A stretch of 62,295 nt of DNA from Nitrococcus mobilis (lineage in GTDB: Bacteria; Pseudomonadota; Gammaproteobacteria; Nitrococcales; Nitrococcaceae): the NCBI GenBank assembly GCA_024102725.1, contig JAGFJL010000004.1, positions 1-62,295 of the forward strand. The letters run 5' to 3'. This document shows positions 17,180 to 27,809 of this stretch, in pieces. Within the stretch, counting starts at the first letter, position 1, and the number at the start of each line of letters is the position of its first letter. The position numbers were made by a program, and so were the translations under genes. Below the pieces are notes generated by a model, which did no database searches, was not told the origin of the DNA, and was given only the letters and a program-made list of their open reading frames with translations.

Positions 17180-17605
17180 GTTGATGCCGGAATTTTCGGC
17201 CGCTCCGGATTCGTCGCGCCGTGCAATGGACTTTTAAGCAATTCCGGCCTCTCGCGGTGTCTCTTGCATAAGACTGCTGACACCGCCCAATCAGTGTCGA
17301 GCACACCTTGCGTACGCTTGTGGGCGAAACTTCGAAGTCTGCCCCCGAAGGAGGACTTTCGGGACGCTTGCGGCGAGACCAAGGCTCGTGGCCAAGGCAG
17401 AACCGGTGGTCGAGCGGCTTCTCAATTAATGAGCCTCAGGATACCATCCGTTCATGGCGTACGAGAACATCGACGACTACAACGACTGCCAGATCGGGGA
17501 TGACAAGATCGCCTGTGATGTTATCAGGCAAGAGAGCAAGCGCGGTCGGCTTCGCGGAACGAGGTCAGCAGTCAACCATCTTCCTACAAATGGTAGGATG
17601 CTGAC
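17180..17605. other. Non-coding stretch with an inverted repeat and a 51-codon frame
   Basis: GCGGTGTC (17254-17261) and GACACCGC (17279-17286) form perfect eight-base arms around 17 bases. A short frame beginning MAYENIDDYNDCQIGDDK runs from about 17455 to 17609. It has no recognised relative, and I do not call it a gene. Confidence 0.4.
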
Positions 17606-17974
17606 ATGAGCGACGAGGATATCCAACGCTACCTATAGGACAAGAACCCGAGCGCAGCACCAGTCTTCATGGCGTTCAGGGCCGCTGCCTTGGCCGCCGG
17701 GAACGGCGTGATCGAGAAGGTCTCGCGCACGATGGTTGCCTGGAAAGGAGAGCGTACGTTTGCGACAGCCTATGTGAAAGGAAAGTATCTTGAATGCTCT
17801 ATCGACCTTCTGCATGCGGTCGATCACGCGCATCTGAAGGCTTCTTTTCATACGACAAACAAAGTCGTCACAAACCGCTTTACTCTCGAACCCGATGAGG
17901 AAGTGGATGCGGATATGCAAGCGTGGCTTTGCGAAGCATTCACAACGGTTGGGCCTGGCACACGCACCCTTTAG
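17606..17974 (+). pseudogene. DUF5655-like protein with an early amber stop
   Basis: The frame from ATG 17606 reads MSDEDIQRYL, then TAG at 17636-17638, and continues in the same frame with DKNPSAAPVFMAFRAAALAA and a domain resembling DUF5655 (VSRTMVAWKGERTFATAY). A Shine-Dalgarno-like TAGGA precedes 17606. Starting at an internal ATG at 17669 would give 101 residues, but it has no clear ribosome site. I read it as disabled by one nonsense change; the family assignment is moderate. Confidence 0.5.
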
Positions 17975-18076
17975 CGACGCTCATCAATATCAAACGTCAG
18001 CGCAGTAGTTCGCCGATCGTGTTGCCGCGATTGTTGAATTCACGGCCATTCCAATCATTGGGTGGGCCGCGTTCGG

Positions 18077-19252
18077 TCAACGCGTCACCGCAATCCGCTT
18101 GGCCAGCGCCCGGCTATCCCGCCGCGCCGCATGAAATGTTCCGTAAAGGCGCGGCTTCATGCCGAGAAACCACAGGCCCGGCACGTCATCACGGCTTTCG
18201 GCACCCTGGAAACGCGGCACACCCTTGCTGTCGAGGACATCCAGATGCCCGACAAGGTTCTCCAATTCCGGGCTGTAACCGGTTGCGCAGAGCACGACAT
18301 CCGGCGTCAGGGCCCGATTATCGGTGAGACGGACTCTGTCGTGCTCGAACCCCGCGACGCCGGGCACAGGCGTTACGCGCCCGGCCTTGAGCGCGTCCAC
18401 GAAGCCATCGTCGATCGCCGGTGCCACACCATACCGCGCCAGGCGTGTCGCCGCGCCGATACCCGCTTCGGGAAGGCCAAGACGCGACAGATCGCCAAAG
18501 GCGAGGTGCTGGGTGAGGGTCAGCAGGCGATCGACAAGTCGCGTAGGCAACCGGCTCATGAGGCCCGACAGGCGCGGCACCGGCACGCCGCAAAGCTTGA
18601 GCGGAACGATGGCCGCGCCGTTTCGAACGGCAACGCTGAGATCGGCGGTCTCGACGCGCACCAGGTGGTTCAGCATGTCCACGGCGGAGTTTCCGCAGCC
18701 GACCACGAGAACGCTCTTGCCGCGATACTGCTCGACCGCTCCGAACTCTACGGCGTGCCGTAGCGTCCCACGATAGGTTGCGATACCGGGCCAGTTCGGA
18801 ATTTTGGGGAGACGTTCCCGACCGGTGGCGACGACAACCTGCCGGGCCCGAACCTCGCCCGCACCGGCTTGCAATTGCCAGGCGTCTCCAGTTCGCTCAA
18901 TTCGCCGCACGTCGATGCCGAAGGTGATGCGGGACGTCAAAGCCCGGCCGTAACTTTCGATGTATTCGATAATCGTCTCGCGGCTAGCGAAGTCCCCGAC
19001 CGAGCGGGACAAAGGTCGGCCGGGAAGCCGGGAGAATCTCCGATGCGTGTTGAGGCGCAGTTGCGGGTGCCTCTGCCGCCAAGTGTCCGCGAACCTGTCC
19101 GCGGCATCGAGGATCAGCGGATCGATCCCCAGTCGCTCCAGCCGCCAGGCCAGCGCGAGCCCCGATATACCGGCGCCGATGATGACGACGGGTTCGGGGT
19201 CGGTGCCTTCCTGTATCAGACCGTTGGCAATTTTAGATGGGTTGGCTGACAT
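18077..19252 (-). CDS. Flavin-containing monooxygenase-like protein
   Basis: About 391 residues of a class B flavoprotein monooxygenase-like enzyme. The FAD loop is VVIIGAGISGLALAWRLE near residue 22, and the NAD(P)H loop is SVLVVGCGNSAVDML near residue 180. The C-terminal CATGYSPEL is the family's ATGY motif. The substrate is unknown; relatives oxidise amines, sulfides or ketones. The ATG at 19252 is preferred over an upstream in-frame start that would run into the adjacent peptidase fragment. It belongs to a cargo segment whose neighbours include truncated genes. Confidence 0.85.
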   Translation of the reverse strand: MSANPSKIANGLIQEGTDPEPVVIIGAGISGLALAWRLERLGIDPLILDAADRFADTWRQRHPQLRLNTHRRFSRLPGRPLSRSVGDFASRETIIEYIESYGRALTSRITFGIDVRRIERTGDAWQLQAGAGEVRARQVVVATGRERLPKIPNWPGIATYRGTLRHAVEFGAVEQYRGKSVLVVGCGNSAVDMLNHLVRVETADLSVAVRNGAAIVPLKLCGVPVPRLSGLMSRLPTRLVDRLLTLTQHLAFGDLSRLGLPEAGIGAATRLARYGVAPAIDDGFVDALKAGRVTPVPGVAGFEHDRVRLTDNRALTPDVVLCATGYSPELENLVGHLDVLDSKGVPRFQGAESRDDVPGLWFLGMKPRLYGTFHAARRDSRALAKRIAVTR

Positions 19253-19286
19253 CGGATTTCTGCGGCTTCCAATCTTCAGTTCGCGA

Positions 19287-19622
19287 TCAACGGCTGTAAA
19301 TCCGGTTGCGGATCGGGCGGCGGCCATCGAATGCCAGCGGCACGCCCGTGCCGGTAGCGGGATCGACGGCGTGGATATGCAGATGCGGTTCGGTCGAGTT
19401 GCCGGAATTCCCGACCTCTGCGATGGGCTGCCCCTCGGTTACCCCGTCGCCGGGACTTACGGGCGGGCTGCCCGGCGTGAGATGCGGGAGCGTCACCTCG
19501 ATTTCGCCGCAGGCGATGAGGATGTGGTTGCCGGCCGGGTTGTCAGGGTCCCGCTTGGGCGGCAACAGGTCGGGCAGCCCGTCGACCACCTGCCTAACCT
19601 CGCCCGCGCAGGGGGGCACCCG
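19287..19622 (-). pseudogene. C-terminal fragment of an M23 metallopeptidase
   Basis: The frame contains PVSPGDGVTEGQPIAEVGNSGN and STEPHLHIHAVDP, the C-terminal half of a LytM/M23 domain with the HxH zinc ligands. The N-terminal half and start are missing. Upstream, the frame runs into antisense of the VOC gene, which is not M23. It is a remnant joined next to unrelated genes. Confidence 0.7.
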
Positions 19623-19639
19623 AGCCAATGGAGGACAGA

Positions 19640-20083
19640 ATGGAGATACATGAAGTCTTTGCCTATCTGCGCGCGAGCGACGCGGAGAAGGCCATCGAAT
19701 ACTACAAGACCGCATTCGGCGCGGTCGAGAAATTCCGGCTCGTCGCGGATGACGGCCGGATCGGTCATTGTGAGCTTCTGTTCGGCGACACCACGATCAT
19801 GCTGTCGGACGGGTTCCCGGAACTCGGCATCCATGCACAGGACCCCGAAAGCGAGAGCGGCTTTCTCATCCACCTGCATGTGGATGACGCTGATGCCGTG
19901 ATCGCCAACGCCTGCAAGGCGGGCGCGCGGGTCCTGCGCGAGCTGAAGGACCACGAGCATGGCGAGCGCGGGGGCACCATCTGCGACCCGTTCGGATTCG
20001 ACTGGATGATCGGGCATTCCATCGAGGATGTTTCCACCGAGGAGATGCAGCGGCGTTATTCCGAAAGCTCGGCCGCGAGTTGA
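19640..20083 (+). CDS. VOC-family (PhnB/glyoxalase-like) protein
   Basis: A 147-residue protein of the vicinal-oxygen-chelate fold. It contains FAYLRASDAEKAIEYYKTAF, the central ELLFGDTTIMLSDGFPELG, and the C-terminal ICDPFGFDWMIG that ends PhnB-like proteins. GGAGG lies six bases before the ATG at 19640, so I prefer this to the ATG at 19628. The reaction is unknown; relatives include demethylubiquinone-9 methyltransferase-like, resistance and isomerase proteins. Confidence 0.88.
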   Translation: MEIHEVFAYLRASDAEKAIEYYKTAFGAVEKFRLVADDGRIGHCELLFGDTTIMLSDGFPELGIHAQDPESESGFLIHLHVDDADAVIANACKAGARVLRELKDHEHGERGGTICDPFGFDWMIGHSIEDVSTEEMQRRYSESSAAS

Positions 20084-20169
20084 GCATCGGGCTGCGTCTG
20101 ATGCTCCTGACAGGTTCTGACTTTCTGAGGTGATATGTTCTCGCCCGGATTCGCGAACGGGAGGTGGCA

Positions 20170-21033
20170 ATGCATACTGTTCTAGGTGGAACGGGTCAGG
20201 TTGGCTCCGCGACGGCACGCGCGCTGCTGGACGTCGGCGAGGATGTGACGGTCGTCACGCGCGAAGCGGATCATGGTGCCGATCTGAAGGCAGCAGGTGC
20301 GCAGATCGTCGTGGCCGATATACGGGACGTGCATGCTCTGCGCGAGGTGTTTCGCACCGGCAAGCGCGCCTTTCTGCTGAATCCGCCGGCCGATCCGTCG
20401 ACGGACACCGACGCCGAAGAGCGCGCGAACGTTGCCGCAATCATCGCCGCCTTGGACCGGTCCGGGCTCGAAAAGGTCGTCGCGCAATCCACCTACGGCG
20501 CCTTCGAGGGCGAACGCTGTGGCGACCTTACGGTGCTCCACGAGTTGGAACGGGAACTCCGTGCGCAGCCGATTCCGGCCGCGATCAACCGCGGGACCTA
20601 CTACATGAGCAACTGGGTCGGGATGGCCGACGCCGTCCGTGAGAGTGGGACCCTTCCCAGTTTCTTTCCCGCCGATCTGGCCCTGCCGATGGTGGCGCCC
20701 GACGATCTCGGGCAGGTTGCGGCCCTGCGGCTGATGACTCCGGTCTCGGACATTGGAGTGCAGCATGTAGAAGGCCCTGAACGTTATACGGCGGGTGACG
20801 TCGCACAGGCCTACGCCGCAGCCTTTGGTCGGACCGTCGAGGTCGAGGTGATACCGGCGGAAGCGCTGGAAGAGGCGTTCCGGCAGTTCGGGTTCTCGGA
20901 GAAGGCCGCAGAATCCTATGCCTGCATGACCCGCAGGGTGATCGACGGAGGAACGGACATGGCAGACGAGCCGGTGAGGACGCAGACGTCTCTCGACGCA
21001 TTCATCAGCTCAGCCGTGGGCATATGGAAATAG
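20170..21033 (+). CDS. NmrA-like NAD(P)-binding protein
   Basis: A 287-residue atypical short-chain dehydrogenase. It begins MHTVLGGTGQVGSATARALL, the dinucleotide loop GGTGQVGS, and has STYGAFEGE near residue 115, where SDR enzymes keep their active site. Relatives act as redox sensors or quinone reductases. GGGAGG lies five bases before the ATG at 20170. It is 87 bases after the VOC gene and 33 bases before the nucleoside hydrolase gene, so the three may be cotranscribed. Confidence 0.85.
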   Translation: MHTVLGGTGQVGSATARALLDVGEDVTVVTREADHGADLKAAGAQIVVADIRDVHALREVFRTGKRAFLLNPPADPSTDTDAEERANVAAIIAALDRSGLEKVVAQSTYGAFEGERCGDLTVLHELERELRAQPIPAAINRGTYYMSNWVGMADAVRESGTLPSFFPADLALPMVAPDDLGQVAALRLMTPVSDIGVQHVEGPERYTAGDVAQAYAAAFGRTVEVEVIPAEALEEAFRQFGFSEKAAESYACMTRRVIDGGTDMADEPVRTQTSLDAFISSAVGIWK

Positions 21034-21065
21034 CGCGAGATCAACGATTTTCCGGATAAGTATCG

Positions 21066-22196
21066 ATGCGAAGATTCAAACGAGTCCTGACTGGCGTCAT
21101 CGCAGTGATCGGCCTTTTTGCTCTGTTCCTGGTGATTTCCTTCGCCATGCCGGTCGAGACATGGCGGACCGGACGGCTGCCGGCACCGCCGCTGCCGCTG
21201 ATCGAGGGTGGCCCGGCGATCGAACCGCCGGATCGCGTCTGGATCGACACCGATGCTGCCTGCGGTGACGGACGCCGCACCGACCCGGATGACTGCCTGG
21301 CGCTGGTGCTTCTGGCGAAGGCCCCCGGCTTCCGCGTCGCCGGCATTTCGACCGTGTTCGGAAACACGGAGATCGACGTCACCGACCGAACCACCAGGGC
21401 GCTGGTCCGCCGGCTTCGCGCCGATGGCGCGGCCTTGCCCGATGTGCTGCGCGGCGCCGGGGCGCCCGCTGAGGACCCGGCGCAGTCTTCACCCGCTCGG
21501 GACGGGTTGCGACGCGCCCTCGAGGACGCGCCGCTGACCATCCTCGCGCTGGGCCCGCTCACGAATGTCGCGGCGGCATTGGATAGCCGACCCGATCTTC
21601 AGGACCAGGTGGAGCGCGTGATCGCCGTGATGGGCCGCCGGCCCGGGCACATCTTCCACCCCGCCGAGGGCAACGGACAGGGCATCCTGTTCGGTCATGG
21701 GCCGGTCTTCCGCGACATGAATTTCGACATGGACCGAGCCGCCGCAGTGAAGTTGCTGGATATGGGCCTGCCGATCTCCCTGATACCTTACGATGTCGCG
21801 CGGCAGGTCAGGCTGGGTGGCGACGATCTCGAGCGTATCGCCCGCTCGGGCACCGCCGGGCAATGGGTTGCGGCACGGGCGCTGGGCTGGCTCGACTTCT
21901 GGCGCGACGAAATCGGGCTGGACGGCTTCTATCCTTTCGACCTGATGGCGGTAGCCTACGCCTTGGAGCCCCGGAACTTCAATTGTACGAGGACGATGGC
22001 CTGGGTCGGGCGGGACGACCGGCTGAATAATCTCTGGTTTCACGACCCGCCGGCGCTTCAGATCGGGCCGGCACGTACGCGGCCCGAGGACTCCGAGGCG
22101 CGGCAGCATGTCATCTATTGCCCCGATGTAGGCGACGACCTGCATGGCCGACTCATGGAGCGACTGACCGGCAGCCCCTTGCGCAGAGACAGCTGA
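21066..22196 (+). CDS. Membrane-anchored nucleoside hydrolase-like protein
   Basis: A 376-residue protein of the inosine-uridine nucleoside hydrolase family with an N-terminal membrane helix (residues about 8-28). The calcium-binding start motif reads WIDTDAACGDGRRTDPDDCL, the usual DTDxGxDD interrupted by an insertion. The later ILALGPLTNVAAAL is standard. The domain probably faces the periplasm and may hydrolyse nucleosides. The altered first metal motif makes the activity uncertain. Confidence 0.82.
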   Translation: MRRFKRVLTGVIAVIGLFALFLVISFAMPVETWRTGRLPAPPLPLIEGGPAIEPPDRVWIDTDAACGDGRRTDPDDCLALVLLAKAPGFRVAGISTVFGNTEIDVTDRTTRALVRRLRADGAALPDVLRGAGAPAEDPAQSSPARDGLRRALEDAPLTILALGPLTNVAAALDSRPDLQDQVERVIAVMGRRPGHIFHPAEGNGQGILFGHGPVFRDMNFDMDRAAAVKLLDMGLPISLIPYDVARQVRLGGDDLERIARSGTAGQWVAARALGWLDFWRDEIGLDGFYPFDLMAVAYALEPRNFNCTRTMAWVGRDDRLNNLWFHDPPALQIGPARTRPEDSEARQHVIYCPDVGDDLHGRLMERLTGSPLRRDS

Positions 22197-22223
22197 TCAA
22201 TCGGGACAACAGGGAGGATTCAC

Positions 22224-22615
22224 ATGATTTTTCTTCGGCTTCTCGCGCTCAACCTGACGGCGCAGATCCTTGTGCCCAGTGCAGCACATCTCTTCGAACT
22301 GCCTGGCAAGATATCCCTCGAACGCGATGCCTATTTCATCGTGTAAGGCATCTATGCCGGCTGGGCGCTGTTCGGCGTCGCGATCTTGGCCGCGATCACG
22401 GCCAACGGCGCGCTCGCCTTCCTAGAGCGGCACCGCGATCCCGTCGCCGCCCGGTGGGCCGCCGTGTCGGCGACCCTGATCGCGGTCAGCCTTGCGGTGT
22501 TCTTCATCTGGGTCTTTCCCGCCAATCAGGCGACCGCAAACTGGGCACGTCAGCCGCCTGACTGGGAAGTATTGCGACGGCAGTGGGAGTACAGTCACGC
22601 CGTCAATGCTGTGGG
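22224..22615 (+). pseudogene. DUF1772-like membrane protein, nonsense and 3' truncated
   Basis: Starting at ATG 22224 (AGGGAGG upstream) the frame reads MIFLRLLALNLTAQILVPSA and stops at TAA 22344-22346. The same frame goes on with GIYAGWALFGVAILAAITAN and FPANQATANWARQPPDWEV, typical of small four-helix membrane proteins annotated DUF1772-like. The match ends near WEYSHAVNA, where sequence linked to the TniR-like gene begins. Two independent lesions mark it as dead. Confidence 0.65.
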
Positions 22616-22715
22616 ATCGTATGGTTGGCGTTCCTTGCTACATCGATCGCAAGTTCGGGGCGTCGATAGGTGCGGGGTTTGCCCTATCATCGATCGTATA
22701 TGTGACGGACATCAT

Positions 22716-23329
22716 ATGCTCATTGGCTACATGCGTGTGTCGAAAGCGGATGGGTCTCAAGCCACCCACCTCCAGCGTGATGCGCTGATAGAGGCGGGGG
22801 CTACCCGTCGCATCTCTATGAAGATCAGGCCTCCGGCAAGCGTGAAGACCGCCCTGGGCTGGCGAACTGCCTCAAGGCCCTTCGCCCGGAAGACACGCTG
22901 GTGGTATGGAAGCTGGATCGACTCGGGCGGGACCTTCGGCATCTGATCAATACCGTACATGAGCTCACTGGCCGCGGTGTGGGCCTGAAGGTTCTGACCG
23001 GTCATGGAGCGGCCATCGACACGACGACCGCCGCGGGCAAGTCGGTGTTCGGGATCTTTGCGGCCTTGTCAGAGTTCGAGCGTGAACTGATTTCCGAACG
23101 GACGCAGGCGGGCCTTGCATCCGCGCGGGCACGCGGCCGGAAAGGCGGGCGACCTTACAAGATGACGGCCGCCAAGTTGCGCCTGGCGATGGCGGCGATG
23201 GGAAAACCTGAAACCAAGGTAAGTGACCTCTGCCAAGAGCTGGGTATCACTCGGCAGACGCTGTACCGGCACATTTCCCCCCAAGGGGAGTTGCGCCCGG
23301 ACGGGATGAAGCTGCTCTCTCGAACCTAG
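22716..23329 (+). pseudogene. tniR: TniR-like serine resolvase with one frameshift
   Basis: The N-terminal piece MLIGYMRVSKADGSQATHLQ carries the catalytic serine. The frame is then lost near 22800-22810, and a second frame continues with HLYEDQASGKREDRPGL and VVWKLDRLGRDLRHLI to GELRPDGMKLLSRT. The joined protein matches the resolvase of Tn5053-family transposons closely. A single missing base explains the break. It points outward, mirroring the resolvase at 15880-16455. TniA, TniB and TniQ are absent. Confidence 0.85.
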
Positions 23330-23419
23330 GGGTTCCGTGTGCTGGTCTGGCGGGTGCAGCTCACTTCTGTCCTTGTCTTCAGAGGATGGCAATATCGCCC
23401 GCGTAAATACTCTCCCTGC

Positions 23420-24655
23420 TCAACGGATCTCCCGCTGCACCACACGCATACCGTCAATCAAGCCGGAGGCGGGATACAGAATCACGCGATCTTCCGGCTT
23501 GAGTCCATTGAGGACTTGGGCCTGAATGCCGTTGTTGTGCCCGATGTCGACCTGCCGCCGTTGCGCGATGCCGTCATCGACCAGGAATACTGACCAGTTC
23601 CGTCCATCGCGGAATAACGCACTCGATGGCACGACCAAGGCATCATCATCTTCCCAGACGATGATCCGTGCCTCGACGCGAAATCCGTGACCCAGGCCTG
23701 CTTGGGCCGACTGAGGGTCGGCGAAGCGGATGATGGCGTTGACGCGCTGCTCCTCGACGCCGAGCGCAGAGAACTTGGTGAAGCCCCAAGGATCCACCCG
23801 TTCCACCACGGCATTCAGCGTTCCCGGGCCGCCCCACTTCTCGATGAGAACGCGGTCGCCCGGAGCCACTTGCACGGCGTCGGTCGACAGTAGCTCGACA
23901 ATCACTTCAAGGTCGCTGTCGATATCACCGACTTCCAGGATCGGCGCCCCGGCCGGGAGGGTGGTTTCACTCTGCTGGATGACGCGCAGCACGCGTCCCG
24001 TGGTTGGCGCACGGATGGGGATTTCATCGACTTGTTGCGTATCGCCCCGGGTAGTGCTGAGTCGCTGCTGATCGTCGAACCCCATCAGTTGGGCACGGGC
24101 GTTTTCCAGCTCGGCCTGGCGCATCTCAATAGCGGATTCAGCCATGTCGAAGGCGGCCTGTGCCGCGCGCGCCTCGCGAATAGCGCGATCCAGCGTGGCC
24201 TCGCTGACCGTACCGTTACGTCGGAGTGTGCGGGCACGCTCCAGGTCGGTGTCGGCCAGTTCCTTGTCGGCGATGGCCCGATTGAGTTCGGCGCGGGCAA
24301 GGCGCAGCGCCGCTTCGGCGGCGGCCACGGCCGACCGGGCCTGCTCTCGGCTGCGCACGTCCAGTGCCGCCGGGTTGCTGGAAAGCATCTGCGCGACGAC
24401 TGTCTTGTGCCGCTCCACCGCATCGCCCGGCTCGACGTCAACGCGCAGGAGACGTCCCGCGACCGGTGTCGAGATCACATAGGCGTCATGAACGCGGGTG
24501 CGCCCTTCCTCGTCGATGGTCACGATCATGCGGTCTATCGTGACCTCGCCGATGTCGACGCTCGTCGGACGGGGCCGGAAGGCGAAAACCAGCACCGCGC
24601 CGAGGAGGATGACAGTCAAGATTGTAAGAAATGAGCGAGATCGTTTACGGGCCAT
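23420..24655 (-). CDS. HlyD-family periplasmic adaptor of an ABC exporter
   Basis: A 411-residue membrane-fusion protein. It has one N-terminal membrane helix (residues about 8-26), a lipoyl-like half (STPVAGRLLRVDVEPGDAV), a long coiled-coil hairpin (residues about 100-200, rich in Ala, Glu and Arg) and the second lipoyl half (IRAPTTGRVLRVIQQSETT). It should join the inner-membrane permease encoded next door to an outer-membrane channel not found here. It is the last gene of a five-gene minus-strand operon. Confidence 0.92.
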   Translation of the reverse strand: MARKRSRSFLTILTVILLGAVLVFAFRPRPTSVDIGEVTIDRMIVTIDEEGRTRVHDAYVISTPVAGRLLRVDVEPGDAVERHKTVVAQMLSSNPAALDVRSREQARSAVAAAEAALRLARAELNRAIADKELADTDLERARTLRRNGTVSEATLDRAIREARAAQAAFDMAESAIEMRQAELENARAQLMGFDDQQRLSTTRGDTQQVDEIPIRAPTTGRVLRVIQQSETTLPAGAPILEVGDIDSDLEVIVELLSTDAVQVAPGDRVLIEKWGGPGTLNAVVERVDPWGFTKFSALGVEEQRVNAIIRFADPQSAQAGLGHGFRVEARIIVWEDDDALVVPSSALFRDGRNWSVFLVDDGIAQRRQVDIGHNNGIQAQVLNGLKPEDRVILYPASGLIDGMRVVQREIR

Positions 24656-24661
24656 GCAAGT

Positions 24662-27025
24662 CTACTCTCGGGTTTTCAGGGCAGTGATCAGATCGGCCCG
24701 GTCGATATCCCGTTTCACCAGCCAGCCGGACGCCACGGCGGCCGCGATGACCGCCAACGCCGCTGCGCCGTAGCTTTCGGGGGTGAAAACAGCGGGAATT
24801 TGATAAAGATCGGAGCTGAATCCGGCGGCGATGCCGAAGGACAGGTAATAGCCGAGGAGCGCGCCTAGCGGTAACGCGACCAGCGTGACGGCGGCGAGTT
24901 CACCGAGCAGGACGAAGGCCACCTCCCCCTTGGTGAAGCCGATCACCCGTAGGCTGGCGAGGTCGCGAGCGCGTTCCGCGTAGGCGATCCGAGCGGTGTT
25001 GTAGACGACGCCGAAGGTGATGATGGCGGCAATCGCCGCCATGATGTAGCGCATCGCCCCGGCCCCGGTATCCATCAGCTTCTGAAACGCATCACGCGCA
25101 TCGGCCTTGAGGCTGACGCCGGCAACGGTCGGCATGTCCTTGAGCTGGCGATAGACGCTCTCGCTGTGTGCCGCATCGACCCGCAGATAGGCCCCGGAAA
25201 CGCGGTTCGGTTCGCGCAGCGCGCGATTGAGGGCTCCAAGCTCCATGTAGGCGGGAGAGCCGAGCAGGGTCTCGGCCATGCCGATCACCGGGATATCGAG
25301 CACCGGCTGGCGTCCCTCCCGCACCTCGACGGTCAGCATCTCGCCCGGTGCGATGTCGAGGATGTTGGCGAGCGCGGTGGCCAGTATCACGCCCTCCTGG
25401 CGCATGGGGATCGTCACTACGTCCTGGTCCACCGCACGATTGAGGCGGGGTTCCGTCACCAGCCCGTTGATTGCGCCCCGATACGTCTTGAGGCCGTTGC
25501 GCAGCACGGCCGGCACGATGCGCACCGGCTCCACCTCGATGACACCCGGCATGCGCTGCAGTTCGAGGATGGTCTTCTCGGACATGGCCTCCGTGAAGGT
25601 GACCGTGACGTCGCTGCGGTCGATCACGGTGAAGGTCAAGGCGAGGGTACGGTCGAAGCCGGAGAGGATCGAGATCATGCCGACCGACAGCGCCATCCCG
25701 GCGGCGATGCCGATCACGGCCCCCGCCATGCGCCCGGGCTGCCGTGTCAGGCGTCGCAACACCATACGGCTGGGCTGATCGAGCAGTCGGTTCAGGGATC
25801 GGCCGATCCGCCCGGCACGGCTGTAATCCGGCGGCGTAGGCGGGCGCATGGCGGTGGCCGGGGTCAGTGCAAACACACCGCGCAGGACGATCAATCCACC
25901 GGCCGATGCCGCCAGCACGCTGACCCCGAAACCGATGACGAAGGCTTCCGGGTCGAGCTGAAACACCAGGAACGGGAACTTGAAAAACTCGAGATAGACC
26001 CCGATCAACGCCCGGCCGGCGGCGATACCGGCGAGGCAGCCTGCCAGAGCTCCGCCTGCGGCAATGGCAAGGATCAACTTGAAGTAGTGCGCGCCCACCT
26101 CGACGTTCGTGTAGCCGAACGCCTTCATCAGCCCGATCTGCCCGCGCTCGGCTTGAACCATTCGCGAGACAACGATGTAGAGCAGAAAGGCCGCGACCCC
26201 GAGGAAGATCGGCGGTACACCGCTGCTCATGGCGCGCAGGCCGCTGATTTCCTCGCTCACGAAGCGGTTGGACTCATGATCTTCCAGTCCATAAGCGCCC
26301 AATCCGCCATGCGGATCGAGAATACGGTCCACCGCATCGAGAACGGCTGCCTGTTCGCCACTTCGGCCAACGGAGAGGAGCGCCTGATTGAAGGCGCCGT
26401 CCATGTCATAGGCGGCGGCGAGCGCCGTGCGACTCATCCAGATCACGCCGAATCGGCTGTCATCGGGGGCAAGCTCGCCGGGAGCGGTCGTGTAGAGAAA
26501 CTCCGGCGATTGTGCGAGACCGACGATCCGAAACGTCCGCCGGGCCCCGTTCATGGTGGCCGAGAGTGTGTCGCCGGGTAGTAAGTCATGGGCCTTCGCG
26601 AAGCCCTGGAGCAGCAGGATCTCGTCTGAACGATCGCTGTCGAGCCGACGCCCGGCGCTCAGATAGACGTCGTTGAGCTGGGGTGCACCGAAATCGGGTA
26701 GCGAGACAGCCCGTGCCTGCAAGGGCAGGTCCAGACCGGGTAGATCGATGAGTGCGCTGCCAGTCACACGACCCTCAGCCGCGGACACGCCAGGAATGGC
26801 GGCCAACTCGGCGATCAGCCGATCCGGCGCGCGCGTGACCGGGGCGAAGATGTCGGCCAGCCGATAGCGCTCATAGTAGGCGCGACGGGTCTCATCCAAT
26901 GACGTGACAAGGCCTGTCATCATGACCAGCATCAGCACACCCACACCGATGACGGCGGCAATGGCGACAGCTTGGCCCTTGATGCGCCACAGATCACGCA
27001 GGAGCTTTCGATCGAGCGGGCTCAT
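24662..27025 (-). CDS. ABC transporter permease, FtsX/MacB-like
   Basis: A 787-residue permease with two FtsX-like modules. The N-terminal membrane helix is near residues 18-38, followed by a periplasmic domain and three helices (about 280-380). A second periplasmic domain and three more helices close the protein (YIMAAIAAIITFGVVYNTAR near 660). Such permeases power export or lipid handling with an ATPase and an HlyD adaptor. Six bases separate it from the adaptor gene and seven from the ATPase gene. The cargo is unknown. Confidence 0.92.
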   Translation of the reverse strand: MSPLDRKLLRDLWRIKGQAVAIAAVIGVGVLMLVMMTGLVTSLDETRRAYYERYRLADIFAPVTRAPDRLIAELAAIPGVSAAEGRVTGSALIDLPGLDLPLQARAVSLPDFGAPQLNDVYLSAGRRLDSDRSDEILLLQGFAKAHDLLPGDTLSATMNGARRTFRIVGLAQSPEFLYTTAPGELAPDDSRFGVIWMSRTALAAAYDMDGAFNQALLSVGRSGEQAAVLDAVDRILDPHGGLGAYGLEDHESNRFVSEEISGLRAMSSGVPPIFLGVAAFLLYIVVSRMVQAERGQIGLMKAFGYTNVEVGAHYFKLILAIAAGGALAGCLAGIAAGRALIGVYLEFFKFPFLVFQLDPEAFVIGFGVSVLAASAGGLIVLRGVFALTPATAMRPPTPPDYSRAGRIGRSLNRLLDQPSRMVLRRLTRQPGRMAGAVIGIAAGMALSVGMISILSGFDRTLALTFTVIDRSDVTVTFTEAMSEKTILELQRMPGVIEVEPVRIVPAVLRNGLKTYRGAINGLVTEPRLNRAVDQDVVTIPMRQEGVILATALANILDIAPGEMLTVEVREGRQPVLDIPVIGMAETLLGSPAYMELGALNRALREPNRVSGAYLRVDAAHSESVYRQLKDMPTVAGVSLKADARDAFQKLMDTGAGAMRYIMAAIAAIITFGVVYNTARIAYAERARDLASLRVIGFTKGEVAFVLLGELAAVTLVALPLGALLGYYLSFGIAAGFSSDLYQIPAVFTPESYGAAALAVIAAAVASGWLVKRDIDRADLITALKTRE

Positions 27026-27032
27026 GGCATGC

Positions 27033-27761
<729 letters not shown>

Positions 27762-27809
27762 CTTGCTCGCCTCTCCGCAATGGCAGCTTGCCTCCACTGA
27801 TTCGGCGTG

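Noticed and set aside
25166..26581. Plus-strand open frame of 471 codons
   Set aside because: It is antisense to the ABC permease gene, and its His/Gly/Asp-rich composition is that of a shadow frame.
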